NCBI GenBank assembly: GCA_964653235.1
Contig: CAZZCP010000001.1
Location: 1 to 64,000 of the forward strand
Source: CAZZCP01 sp964653235
Lineage (GTDB): Bacteria; Bdellovibrionota; Bdellovibrionia; Bdellovibrionales; UBA840
Reading direction: 5' to 3'
DNA length: 64,000 nucleotides
Shown: piece after piece, positions 19,492 through 30,486 of the stretch
Layout of the letters: every line of letters starts with the position of its first letter
How positions within the stretch are numbered: the first letter of the stretch is position 1
Position numbers and translations under genes: made by a program
Notes under the pieces: generated by a model
Database searches by the model: none
What the model saw: the letters and a program-made list of their open reading frames with translations, nothing else
What the model was told of the DNA's origin: nothing

Positions 19492-21092
19492 GATGATTTA
19501 CCCAGATATTGATAGTTGCCAATTTCGTCTATCCAGTATTCACCCTGAAAAGGGTAGTATTCGTATCCATTTTGGATGTAAAAATCTCGATCTCGATCAC
19601 TCTCAACAGACTTCGCAACACTTTGTTTCTTACGAATTCTTTCTTTTTTTGCATTCGCCATTTCAAATCGAGCAAATCCCTGTTGCTCGAAAAGTCTATC
19701 TAAGTCGCGATTGATTAGAATTGCGTGTCTTTTAATTTGTAAGCCAATTCTTCGGCGAGCCGCTCTCAATCTTCGACCAATCAGTTTTCTAGAAGCAGCA
19801 CCAATTGAAGAATTTTGCCAATCTGAGGAAAGACCTTCGATTATACGTTGCTCGGTCTTAAGTTGATCTATATAATACTGAGTCGATTTTACATCTCCTT
19901 CATCTAGAATTCGACTTGCTACAACAAAAGGAAAAGAATATTTTTTACGTTGTTTTGGGTCTAAATAGAGCTCTTTCTCATTCTCTCTTACCTCATTCAA
20001 TGCCTCATAATAACTTTCAGGTTTTGGCTTCGACCTTAGATATTTTTTTAATTGATTCGATACAGGTTGATAGAGATTTTCGAATAGATCTAAAGTTTTT
20101 TCCATTTCATCATATTGACATATATATAGATAGACGATCGAGCGAAGTAATAAAGATTCTGGTATATAGAAGTCTTCATAATACGATGAATGGAGCGAAT
20201 GAAAGTTACTTAAAACCGAACGAAATTTAGCAGATCTCATCAATGCCCATGACATTTCAAACAGCGAATCATGAAATTGAGGTGTATCTTTAGGCACTTG
20301 ACGATAAACGTCGATAGAACGTCCCCAATCTTTAGCCTGATACAAAGAGCGAGCTATACCCATTAAAGCATCGACTCGATTTGAATCTGTAACCCCATCT
20401 TTACGAGTCGTTTTCTCTAAAAGACGAAATGCAGTAACAGCATCTTCAACTTGATTTAGCTCTGCATTTGCGAGCCCTTCTAGATATTTTGCCTTGGCAT
20501 AAACATTACTCCTAGGACTCACACGGCTTAAATTTCTTGTGGCCTCATTATATTTTTTTCTTTTGTATTGAAATTCACCAATTCGATATCTTAGTAAATC
20601 TCTCTGTGATATAGGAAACTTTTTAAGATTGACCCTGGACATTGAAAAATTTAATAGAGTCGCATCATTGAGAGCATCGGCTGCAAATGAAAGTTTAGAA
20701 AGCGCTTTATCTAAATATCTAGTGTCTTTGCTCTGAACAACGGCAACAAACTGATATCCTGCGGATTGGTACAATCCCATCTCAAAAAGCATAAGCCCAA
20801 GTATATAACGAATTTGCGACCTCTCTGATCTATATTTGGGATTTCGACTTAAACTAAACAGCAGTTTCGATGCCGCCTCATATTGTTTGGCTTTTGCCAA
20901 CTGTAACGCTCTTGATAACTCGACTTTATTGTTTGTTCTTCTTGTTCTTCTTTTACTGCTTTTTCTTTTTGACCTTCTCTTTTTCTGCCCAGCAATTCTT
21001 AAGTCTTCTGAAGCACTCAGAATTGAAGTATCAAACTGAAAACAAAGGCTTGTAAAAACAATTAGCAATAGCATATAAAAAGGCTTTGTCAT
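19479..21092 (-). CDS. Periplasmic TPR-repeat protein (GltC-like)
   Basis: A 537-residue protein with a signal peptide (cleavage near residue 28), then an unusually basic segment (KKRRSKRKSSKRRTRR) and about eight TPR-like units (AKQYEAASKLLFSLSRNPKY, YNEATRNLSRVSPRSNVYAK, WGRSIDVYRQVPKDTPQFHD). The C-terminal 120 residues are coiled and basic, ending in aromatic YEYYPFQGEYWIDEIGNYQY. The latter recalls a motif seen in GltC-type proteins of myxobacteria, though I recall it only loosely. It overlaps the upstream outer-membrane barrel gene by 4 bases. Confidence 0.8.
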   Translation of the reverse strand: MTKPFYMLLLIVFTSLCFQFDTSILSASEDLRIAGQKKRRSKRKSSKRRTRRTNNKVELSRALQLAKAKQYEAASKLLFSLSRNPKYRSERSQIRYILGLMLFEMGLYQSAGYQFVAVVQSKDTRYLDKALSKLSFAADALNDATLLNFSMSRVNLKKFPISQRDLLRYRIGEFQYKRKKYNEATRNLSRVSPRSNVYAKAKYLEGLANAELNQVEDAVTAFRLLEKTTRKDGVTDSNRVDALMGIARSLYQAKDWGRSIDVYRQVPKDTPQFHDSLFEMSWALMRSAKFRSVLSNFHSLHSSYYEDFYIPESLLLRSIVYLYICQYDEMEKTLDLFENLYQPVSNQLKKYLRSKPKPESYYEALNEVRENEKELYLDPKQRKKYSFPFVVASRILDEGDVKSTQYYIDQLKTEQRIIEGLSSDWQNSSIGAASRKLIGRRLRAARRRIGLQIKRHAILINRDLDRLFEQQGFARFEMANAKKERIRKKQSVAKSVESDRDRDFYIQNGYEYYPFQGEYWIDEIGNYQYLGKSSCQN

Positions 21093-21835
21093 CGGTACTT
21101 TGCCTCCGGAAAGAAGAAACTAAAACCAAGAGTCAAATGCAAGTTATTAAACCTTCCCTCAGTTGCGCCTGCTAAACTCGAAGTTGAAGTATAAGAATAG
21201 AAACTCAGATCCCAACGAAAAGCCCAAGACTTACTTATTGCATAGGACTGTCCTGTACCAAAGTGAAAAGCAAAGGGGCTATCATCTTGATTAGTACTAA
21301 TGCTACCTCCACCTAAGCTAAAATACATATCGAATGGAACAATGCTATCACTAAAGAATGCTGTTTTTCCGTAAATTGGAGACCAACGAATATCAGCGCC
21401 TACATAAGATTTAGGTACCACTAGGGAAGTAGTGGTCACTTGAACCTCTTCTAAGTCTTTTGTAGCATCTTTCTCTGAACGACTAATGAAAGAGCCTGTA
21501 ACCTCAATAGCCCATCTTTCTGAAAGACCATAAGCAAATCTTCCGCCTGCAACAAAGTTTTGAAAAAAGGCATCGTTTACTATTAAACCAAAGTTCGGAA
21601 AAATCTCAAAGCGTCCTGTTCTGGGTAAATATCTTCTTTGAATCACTGCTACATCATCAAAGGGAACCAATTCTGACAATTCATTGATTTTTTGTAGCTC
21701 TAAATTTTCTATTTTTTCATCTTCGATTTGTATTGATTGATCTTCTTCAGCACCAAGAATTTCATCAAGCTCTTGCGCCTTGATCAAAGGAGATGCAAAT
21801 AAAATCACGATGAAAATAATTAACTGCTTTTGCAT
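21089..21835 (-). CDS. Outer-membrane beta-barrel protein (GltA/GltB-like), first of pair
   Basis: A 248-residue protein with signal peptide (ends near LIKA|QELDE), an acidic linker, then about eight alternating amphipathic strands ending with aromatic residues (LHLTLGFSFFFPEAKYR). This is the 'outer membrane beta-barrel domain' family found in Myxococcus GltA/B/H clusters. The frame opens at a GTG at 21862, but the ATG at 21835 is preferred because AAGG lies 6 bases upstream and the resulting N-terminus is a clean signal peptide. It shares ERxxP(R/T)xGRFEI with the next barrel, so the two are paralogues. Confidence 0.82.
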   Translation of the reverse strand: MQKQLIIFIVILFASPLIKAQELDEILGAEEDQSIQIEDEKIENLELQKINELSELVPFDDVAVIQRRYLPRTGRFEIFPNFGLIVNDAFFQNFVAGGRFAYGLSERWAIEVTGSFISRSEKDATKDLEEVQVTTTSLVVPKSYVGADIRWSPIYGKTAFFSDSIVPFDMYFSLGGGSISTNQDDSPFAFHFGTGQSYAISKSWAFRWDLSFYSYTSTSSLAGATEGRFNNLHLTLGFSFFFPEAKYR

Positions 21836-21965
21836 AGACATCCTTGTCCATAGTAAACTCACTCATTATAAGGTTAACGAAATCAAGGGAATAGCAAAAG
21901 TTCTGCCAACTGAATCTAGACCTGTCAGACAAATTAGGGCGTTTTGGTTTTATATTCTATAAGCC

Positions 21966-22694
21966 CTATAAAAAAGGTAGGAAGAAAAAGAAGCCACCTG
22001 TAAATAGGATGCTGGTGACTAGACTCTCATCAAAAGTACCATTGGGGTCGGTTCCATCGAGAACACCGGTATTTGAAAGCGGGTTCGGAGCATTGTAGGC
22101 AGCTAGACGAAGGTCAAAGCTCATTCCCCAATTGGGTGAAAAATAATATTTTTGACCAATACCAGCACCATAACTAATGGTATTGCCATCTCCTGTGTCA
22201 ACATAACCAAGCCCCACACTAAAATAAGTGCTGAGATTGATTACAGTTTGCTTAGACAAACTGATCTTACCATAGAAAGGTTTATAAATATAATTTAATG
22301 AGACCAAACTCGCTGTTGTTGGAGCCTTAGAAAAATCAAAGTCTTGAAAGCCACTGACTGTTTCTCTTAAATCAGAGTTGAGCTCATCAACAAAAGCCGA
22401 TTCACCAGTTGAAAAAGAAAGACCGTATACCTCTATTGCCGAGGTTTCAGACCAATGATATGCAATTTGAGCACCAAAGACGACTGGCTCATAAAAAGCT
22501 TCACTAAAGTCTGAACCAAAAATTCCACCAATCTCAAAACGACCCTCTGTAGGAACCTTTCGCTCTCTTACCACTGGGGCATATTTAAAAACCGGCGTTA
22601 CTGACTCTTTTGCCAACTCATCTTGATCAAAGCGGATATCTTCTGCAATAACCGAAAAGGGAATTAATAATACAAGACAGAGAATTCGTTTCAT
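21966..22694 (-). CDS. Outer-membrane beta-barrel protein (GltA/GltB-like), second of pair
   Basis: A 242-residue protein with a signal peptide (ends near VIA|EDIRF) and a predicted eight-stranded barrel ending in LFTGGFFFFLPFL. The shared PTEGRFEIGGIFG motif marks it as a paralogue of the protein at 21089-21835. Between the two genes lie 130 noncoding bases, the only sizeable gap in the operon, where an internal promoter could sit. It starts 6 bases after kdsC. In Myxococcus similar barrels are the outer-membrane end of the gliding complex. Confidence 0.82.
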   Translation of the reverse strand: MKRILCLVLLIPFSVIAEDIRFDQDELAKESVTPVFKYAPVVRERKVPTEGRFEIGGIFGSDFSEAFYEPVVFGAQIAYHWSETSAIEVYGLSFSTGESAFVDELNSDLRETVSGFQDFDFSKAPTTASLVSLNYIYKPFYGKISLSKQTVINLSTYFSVGLGYVDTGDGNTISYGAGIGQKYYFSPNWGMSFDLRLAAYNAPNPLSNTGVLDGTDPNGTFDESLVTSILFTGGFFFFLPFL

Positions 22695-22700
22695 AGATGC

Positions 22701-23201
22701 TTAACCTTTTGAGTTGTATCCATATTTTAATATTAAATCACATATTTCACGAACTGCACCACTTCCTCCTGGATGAGAGGTAATATAGTAACCTTGGTCT
22801 AGGACTTCTTGAACAGCCCATGGTACTGTTGCCGCAAAGCCAACTTGAGTTAAAATTTTTAGATCACTTACATCATCACCAATATAGGCACATTCTTCAG
22901 GTTTTAACTGCAACTGATCAATTAAAGCCTTAAAACACTCCAATTTATTTTTAACGCCAAAAAAACAGTGATGTATACTTAGAAACTCCATTCGGATTCT
23001 TACATCTTCTGAGTCTCCAGCAGAAATCACTGCTGTTTGATAGCCATTGCGAATCAACTTCTTTATCCCTTCTCCATCTCTAACATTAAAAGCTCGCCTC
23101 CACTGTTTGTTCTCATTGAGCCAGATCTGACCACTTGTCATAACCCCATCAATATCTGAAATGAATAGCTTTACTTTGGATAAAGACGAAAAATCACTCA
23201 T
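22701..23201 (-). CDS. kdsC: 3-deoxy-D-manno-octulosonate 8-phosphate phosphatase
   Basis: A 166-residue HAD-superfamily phosphatase removing phosphate from Kdo-8-P, the third step of Kdo synthesis. Motif I is DIDGVMT, with nucleophile Asp16 and general acid Asp18; motif II is ISAGDS; motif III/IV are K(100)-region and IGDDVSDL. It lacks a cap domain, as expected for tetrameric KdsC, and the length is normal. The C-terminal SHPGGSGAVREICDLIL is a KdsC hallmark. It is 6 bases upstream of the Glt-like barrel gene and so probably heads that operon. Confidence 0.93.
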   Translation of the reverse strand: MSDFSSLSKVKLFISDIDGVMTSGQIWLNENKQWRRAFNVRDGEGIKKLIRNGYQTAVISAGDSEDVRIRMEFLSIHHCFFGVKNKLECFKALIDQLQLKPEECAYIGDDVSDLKILTQVGFAATVPWAVQEVLDQGYYITSHPGGSGAVREICDLILKYGYNSKG

Positions 23202-23264
23202 ATTTAGAGTATGTTCTTTCTCACCACTTGCTTGTAGAAGTTGAAGCCGCTTCTGTACTTTAGT

Positions 23265-24104
23265 CTATGCAGATTCAGAAAGAGGTGCTCTTTTTATAAA
23301 ATCAAGAAACTCAGTACAAATCCACTTAGGCTTATCTAACATCAGCATGTGACCCGCACCTGGAACCTCTAAAGACTCACTGGTTTTTAATGCATAGTGA
23401 ATCCGCTCATAAACATTATCTTTCCAAATTCTATCTTCTGTACCCCACAGAAGAAATATGGGTAGACTCATTTTTTGGGAAGACTGTCGCCAAAAATTCC
23501 AATCTTCACTTTCACAAATATCATTAAATCTGCCTATGATTCGACTCAAAATCATAATTCGCCGCAACTTCCACTTTCTTTTAGGACGAAGTAGTTCTTG
23601 TTGGCTTTGCCACAGTTTTTCCATTTCTAAAATAGCTTTCTTACCAGCTGGTGTGACCAATAAACTTGCCAAGACATTTGGCTTCTTACCGATCATTACG
23701 GCCATTTTCAAAAATGGATTGCGAATAAATTGAACTGGCCCTGCAGGCATTGGAGACAGCAGTGTCAGGCTCTGAAACAAACTCTGATCTAAGATACATG
23801 CTCCTTGAGCGATCATGGCACCAAAGCTTGCCGCCATTACATGGGCAGCACCATGCTTTTCAACCATTGCTTGTGAAAAATGTAAAAAAGCATGAATTAT
23901 CTCCCCCAAACGCATATTGTAATCGACAGAAAAGTACTGAGAACTAAAATTGGGAACCACTACAGTAAAATGCTCTTTCAGAATACCCATCATTTCTTTG
24001 TAGTTTCTGGGGGCTCCGCCATATCCATGAAGAAGTATCAAAAGCGGCCCGCAGCCCTCTTGCATATAAGTAAAGGAATTGTTTTGAACTTGTATGCGAT
24101 ACAT
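23265..24104 (-). CDS. Alpha/beta-hydrolase fold protein
   Basis: A 279-residue hydrolase. The oxyanion region is LLHGYGGAPRNY, the nucleophile elbow is A-A-S93-F-G (the first glycine of GxSxG replaced by alanine), the acid is the Asp in LLWGTEDRIW and the histidine is in GAGHMLMLDKP. A helical cap with many basic residues lies about 150-210. There is no signal peptide, so it is probably cytosolic. Substrate is unknown; lipid or ester hydrolysis is typical. The gap of 63 bases to kdsC leaves operon membership open. Confidence 0.85.
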   Translation of the reverse strand: MYRIQVQNNSFTYMQEGCGPLLILLHGYGGAPRNYKEMMGILKEHFTVVVPNFSSQYFSVDYNMRLGEIIHAFLHFSQAMVEKHGAAHVMAASFGAMIAQGACILDQSLFQSLTLLSPMPAGPVQFIRNPFLKMAVMIGKKPNVLASLLVTPAGKKAILEMEKLWQSQQELLRPKRKWKLRRIMILSRIIGRFNDICESEDWNFWRQSSQKMSLPIFLLWGTEDRIWKDNVYERIHYALKTSESLEVPGAGHMLMLDKPKWICTEFLDFIKRAPLSESA

Positions 24105-24235
24105 TATTTTTATTCTATCAAGCTTTTACAGTTGTAAATATTTCTATTATTAGAATTTAGCTAAAGGTAGGTACTTGTTTCTTTACTTTTGTCCAATGTA
24201 AACGCATTCTTAGTCTGCCTAATCGGGGGGTTGGC

Positions 24236-24649
24236 ATGAAAATTTTGTATATTGGCTTACTGCTTTTTGCTCTGCCTGTTCATGCAAGAGTTACAGGTGT
24301 CTGGAAGGGCAACTCAAGTTTGTTTTATAATGGCTCAGGTCCACTATCTTGTGAGGTCCAAATTGAGCTCATTCAAAAGCAGAAACAACTGCAATTGTAT
24401 AAGTTGATCAACTGCTCTTCTATGGACTCGGTAGAGAAGAAGTATGTTTTTCGTCTTAAAGGCCAACAAGTTTATTGGAAAAAAGAGCTCATTGGAAAAA
24501 TGGATGAAAACAATCTACGTATACGTATTCTAGAAGAAGACCAAGAATACAATCTTGCTTTGATCGCGAGCGGTGATTTCGCTGACTTTTCATATCGATT
24601 TAAAGAGTTCGAAGATATTAGTTTGATGGAGGGAATCGTAAATCGTTAA
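24236..24649 (+). CDS. Small secreted protein of unknown function
   Basis: A 137-residue protein with a signal peptide (ends near PVHA|RVTG) and a mostly beta mature domain with two cysteines (SCEVQIEL and INCSSMD) that could form a disulfide. GWKGNSSL-like strand order suggests a small barrel, but no family is recognised. A GGGG run lies just before the ATG. It stands alone on the plus strand and its stop overlaps the kdsD stop by 4 bases (tail to tail). Confidence 0.7.
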   Translation: MKILYIGLLLFALPVHARVTGVWKGNSSLFYNGSGPLSCEVQIELIQKQKQLQLYKLINCSSMDSVEKKYVFRLKGQQVYWKKELIGKMDENNLRIRILEEDQEYNLALIASGDFADFSYRFKEFEDISLMEGIVNR

Positions 24650-25613
24650 CGAACTTTCGCTTTCAGTAAATCTTGAAAGTGCAAGATTCCCACAGGCTTT
24701 TTATCTCTTTCATCCAAAACAAATAGAGTTTGAATGGAAAATTGCTCCATCATAAAAAGTGCTTTCTGCGCCAACTCTCCTTTGTAAATGCTTTTTGGAT
24801 TGTTTGACATAAGGTCTTTTGCTTTTTCAGCCAATGGATCTTTAGACTTCTCTAGCCTCCGGCGAATATCTCCATCCGTTACAACACCGATAAGATCACC
24901 TTGAGCATCGACAACTCCTGCTACGCCACGAACTTCTTTGGAAGTCATCTTACTCAAAACCTCCCTCATAGCAGCGTTTTCTTCTACTAAGGGAAAGCTA
25001 TCCCCTTTGTGCATAACATCTTCTACTTTTGTTAAAAGCCTTTTACCAATAGTGCCACCAGGGTGAAACTCGGCAAAATTATCTTCAGTAAATCCTCTCA
25101 TCTCTAATAAACAAACTGCGATCGCATCGCCAACAGCAAGTGAGGCCGTTGTGCTGCTTGTAGGAGCAAGCCCCATAGCGCCTGCTTCTTGTTCGACCTG
25201 AACATGGAGTAAAATACTAGAAGCCTTAGCGAGTTCACTCTCTAAGTTTCCTGTCATGGCAATTAAGGGTATGTTCTTACGGCTACTATAAGCTATAAGG
25301 TCTCTTAATTCGGGGGAGTTGCCACTGTTACTAAGCACCCAAAGAATATCTTTTTCATCAATAATACCTAAATCACCGTGCGAACATTCTGAAGGATGCA
25401 CATATATAGAAGGACTTCCTAATGAGGAAAGAGTGCTCGAAATTTTTCGTGCAATGTGGCCTGATTTACCTACGCCAGACAAAACAATTTTACCATGACA
25501 ATCACTTAATATTTTAAGTGCATCTTCAACACTATCACCTAAACTTTCACTGACCTGAATTAGAGTTTGAGCTTCTTCTTGTATTACGCTTTTTACTTTT
25601 TCTAGATAAGACA

Positions 25614-25614
<1 letters not shown>
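24646..25614 (-). CDS. kdsD: D-arabinose 5-phosphate isomerase
   Basis: A 322-residue KdsD/KpsF/GutQ-family enzyme converting ribulose 5-phosphate to arabinose 5-phosphate, the precursor of Kdo. The SIS sugar-phosphate isomerase domain (about 35-170) has VLSGVGKSGHIARK and the EASHGDLG-type motif as ECSHGDLGII. A pair of CBS domains fills the C-terminal half (from about 200; GVVTDGDIRRRL is a CBS hallmark). Its ATG overlaps the pyrG stop by one base (TAATG), so CTP and Kdo precursor supply are co-translated. Confidence 0.94.
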
Positions 25615-28061
<2,447 letters not shown>

Positions 28062-28065
<4 letters not shown>

Positions 28066-28295
28066 AGCAAACTTCCTTTCATTCGAACAATCGATATGCC
28101 TACACCCAATAAAAAACAACTCAAAAAGAACAAGATTCCTAAAAAGCAAGAAATCAATAAATAGAGGTCTTTTTGTTTCGAAGTCAATTCAGTGGACCAA
28201 TCTGCAAAAAAACTATTGGGACGAAACCAATAAAAAAAGGTTAAGGCAGTTATAGCAAATAGCCAAAGCATGTAAGAAGGTACCAAGAAATTCAT
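28062..28295 (-). CDS. Small two-helix membrane protein
   Basis: A 77-residue protein with two hydrophobic helices (about 8-24 and 47-67) and a short polar loop. It overlaps engB by 4 bases at its start and kdsB by 4 bases at its end (GTGA), so it is translationally coupled on both sides, which supports that it is a real gene. No family is recognised. A role near CMP-Kdo use at the inner membrane is possible but unsupported. Confidence 0.7.
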
Positions 28296-28879
28296 TGTTC
28301 TCCTGCAATAAACTCACGAAACAAAAATTCTTCTAATTCGTCTACTCCACTTTTTTTTAACGAGGAGTAAGAAAAAACATAATCTAGTTGATTTTCTTTT
28401 TTCATTTTTGCTACTTTTGAAAAATTTTGATTTTTTGAAATCTTATCTGCTTTACTCAATGCCAAAACCATAGGCAGCTGTCTTTCTTTCAGCCATAGAC
28501 GCAATTGCTCTTCTTCTTTTTGCCAGTTTCTTCGAATATCCATTACCAATACACTAGCAACTAAACTACCTCTTGTAGCCAAGTAATCTTCGATCATAGT
28601 CTGCCAAGCGCGAATTTCTTTGGCTGGTCTTGCCGCATAGCCGTATCCTGGAAGGTCAACCAATCTGTAACGTGGCATTTCATAGAAGCAAATCAATTGG
28701 GTTTTGCCAGGTGTTCCACTTACTTTGGCCAGTTTATCCCCCATGATTGCATTTAATAGTGAGGATTTACCTGCATTTGACCTACCCAAAAAGGCAATTT
28801 CTTTTGAATCTCCCGTAGGGTATTGGCTTGTTTTAGCTGCGCATTGAATAAAACGCGCCTTATTCTTTCTTGTTCTCAT
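28292..28879 (-). CDS. engB: Ribosome biogenesis GTP-binding protein
   Basis: A 195-residue TRAFAC-class GTPase (YsxC/YihA). G1 is GRSNAGKSS, G3 is DLPGYGYA (the EngB hallmark), G4 is SKADK and the C-terminal SSLKKSG is G5. It assists late 50S subunit assembly. It heads the minus-strand run engB, small membrane protein, kdsB, pyrG, kdsD and is divergent from the FHA activator gene, sharing a 159-base intergenic region. Confidence 0.94.
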   Translation of the reverse strand: MRTRKNKARFIQCAAKTSQYPTGDSKEIAFLGRSNAGKSSLLNAIMGDKLAKVSGTPGKTQLICFYEMPRYRLVDLPGYGYAARPAKEIRAWQTMIEDYLATRGSLVASVLVMDIRRNWQKEEEQLRLWLKERQLPMVLALSKADKISKNQNFSKVAKMKKENQLDYVFSYSSLKKSGVDELEEFLFREFIAGEQ

Positions 28880-28998
28880 TTTCCGGTCTTTCGGAAGTTA
28901 TTCGATATCCGGACACAATATTAGAAATTCTACCGGACAGACGCAAGATGAGTTTTGCTAAGTAGTTATAAATACAAGATTTTTAATTTACCAAAAAC

Positions 28999-29014
28999 CG
29001 GCACGAGTTTTGAT
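28999..29014 (+). promoter_or_regulatory. Possible imperfect sigma-54 promoter
   Basis: The sequence CGGCACGAGTTTTGAT lies 25 bases before the activator start. It fits the -24 half (GGCACG) with the exact 10-base spacing but has GA where the -12 element should be GC. Upstream, CCGGACA occurs twice (within 28911-28943), a possible operator. An autoregulated sigma-54 promoter is plausible but unproven. Confidence 0.3.
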
Positions 29015-29038
29015 AAGGAATAGAGAAAAGGAGTTAGT

Positions 29039-30319
29039 ATGCACACCGTAAACATTCAAGAACTTGACAACGAATCGATTCAAAAAGCTTTTTTGGTCCC
29101 TCTGCATCAAGACAATATGACAACTTATGAACTTTCAAACTTCATCAATTTAGGCAGAGGAGAAGCCAATGAAATTTCTATTGCTGATCCGTTTGTATCT
29201 CGTGAGCATGCGAGAATCGATAGGCTACCCAATGGGCATTTTAAAATTTCAGATCTAAAAAGTCAGAACGGCACCTATGTGAATGGCAATCGAATCCTAG
29301 AAGTTTTTCTAAGGCCAGGTGACCGAATTCGTTTAGGAGAAAGGCAATATCTCTTTTGTAAAGATCAACCCAACCAAGAGATACTGAAGAGTGAGAACCA
29401 CTTTTTTCAAAAACAACTCTCTACTTTATCCACTTTTGCTAAAACGGATATCTCTGTCTTGCTTACAGGTGAATCCGGTACCGGAAAAGAGCTTATCGCA
29501 AAAAGTATTCATAATAACTCGAAAAGAAAAAATGGTCCTTTTCTTTCGATCAATTGCAGTGCACTCAGTGGCAATATTATCGAAAGTGAACTGTTTGGAC
29601 ATAAAAAAGGAAGTTTTACAGACGCCCATAGTGATCGAAAAGGTGCTTTTGAAGAGGCTCGATTTGGCACATTGGTTTTGGATGAAATTGGAGACCTGCC
29701 TATTGATCTGCAGCCGAAATTATTAAGAGCATTAGAGAATCAAGAAATACGTCCCGTTGGCTCAGACAAAATCATCAAAACAGATGTACGTATTATTGCA
29801 TCCACTCATAAAGATTTGGCGAAACTGGTAGAAGAGAAATTATTTAGAACTGATTTGTTTTACCGATTAAATGTGATTCGTTTTCACATTCCACCACTTC
29901 GTGAGCGTATGGAAGACTTTGAAAGTCTTTTGTATTCTTTTGCAAGAGAAATGAGAGTGCGTTTTAGTCACTATGCAATTCTAGAACTTAAAAATCATTC
30001 CTGGCCAGGAAATATTCGTGAGCTTCGAAACACTGTATCTCGTGCTTCTGCCTATTACGGAAATTCACTGGTTCAAGCAGAAGATGTAGAACCACTTGTT
30101 GACTCTTGGGAGGAAAGGCCTAATTCGAATTCGAATTCGAGATCAGGTTATTCAGTTTTAAAAGAGATGGAAAAACAAATGATTCTAGATAGGTTACAAA
30201 AAAACTCATACAACCAAAGAAAAACTGCCATCGATTTGGGTATACCTAAGAGCACTCTTCACGATAAATTAAAATCTTTTGGTATCAATGTAAAAGAACT
30301 AAAAACTAAGACGTGTTGA
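29039..30319 (+). CDS. FHA-domain sigma-54-dependent transcriptional activator
   Basis: A 426-residue regulator. An FHA domain (about 30-105; LGRGEANEISIADPFVSREH, then SQNGTYVNG) replaces the usual receiver, so input is probably a phosphothreonine partner. The AAA+ domain has Walker A GESGTGKE (from 144), the sigma-54 contact loop as GSFTDA (191-196, canonical GAFTGA), Walker B LVLDEIGD (~212) and the R-finger region FYRLNVIRFHIPPLRER. A Fis-type helix-turn-helix ends the protein (RKTAIDLGIPKSTLHDKLK). An in-frame triple hexanucleotide repeat encodes NSNSNS in the linker. An AAAGGAG site precedes the ATG. Confidence 0.93.
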   Translation: MHTVNIQELDNESIQKAFLVPLHQDNMTTYELSNFINLGRGEANEISIADPFVSREHARIDRLPNGHFKISDLKSQNGTYVNGNRILEVFLRPGDRIRLGERQYLFCKDQPNQEILKSENHFFQKQLSTLSTFAKTDISVLLTGESGTGKELIAKSIHNNSKRKNGPFLSINCSALSGNIIESELFGHKKGSFTDAHSDRKGAFEEARFGTLVLDEIGDLPIDLQPKLLRALENQEIRPVGSDKIIKTDVRIIASTHKDLAKLVEEKLFRTDLFYRLNVIRFHIPPLRERMEDFESLLYSFAREMRVRFSHYAILELKNHSWPGNIRELRNTVSRASAYYGNSLVQAEDVEPLVDSWEERPNSNSNSRSGYSVLKEMEKQMILDRLQKNSYNQRKTAIDLGIPKSTLHDKLKSFGINVKELKTKTC

Positions 30320-30482
30320 GGTTTCATCTTCATTGTGAGGGCTTCAGCTCGCCTTCAGTTAAGAATTCTACAGCTTTGAAGTTCTAAAAAATAGCAAAAG
30401 CCAGCAGCTCACAAGAGCTAAAAAAGAGTACATCTTAAACGAAGACGAGCTGCAGGCACCAGTAGAACAGGAAACCTCAACA
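30313..30482. repeat. Long imperfect inverted repeat / fold-back element
   Basis: Between two convergent genes. TGTTGAGGTTTC (30314-30325) is exactly inverted at 30471-30482; inside it CAGCTCG (30345-30351) is inverted at 30446-30452 with near-equal spacing (19 and 18 bases); further in, TTCAGTTAAGA pairs 9/11 with the opposite side. This colinear symmetry suggests a ~170-base hairpin. It could be a bidirectional terminator, a structured RNA or a degenerate MITE. Its first 19 bases recur exactly at 52879-52897. It overlaps the stop codon of the activator gene. Confidence 0.6.
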
Positions 30483-30486
30483 TGCC

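Noticed and set aside
30406..30424. AGCTC-ACAA-GAGCT followed by A run as a rho-independent terminator
   Set aside because: The A run is on the wrong side for plus-strand transcripts, and on the minus strand the T run precedes the stem.
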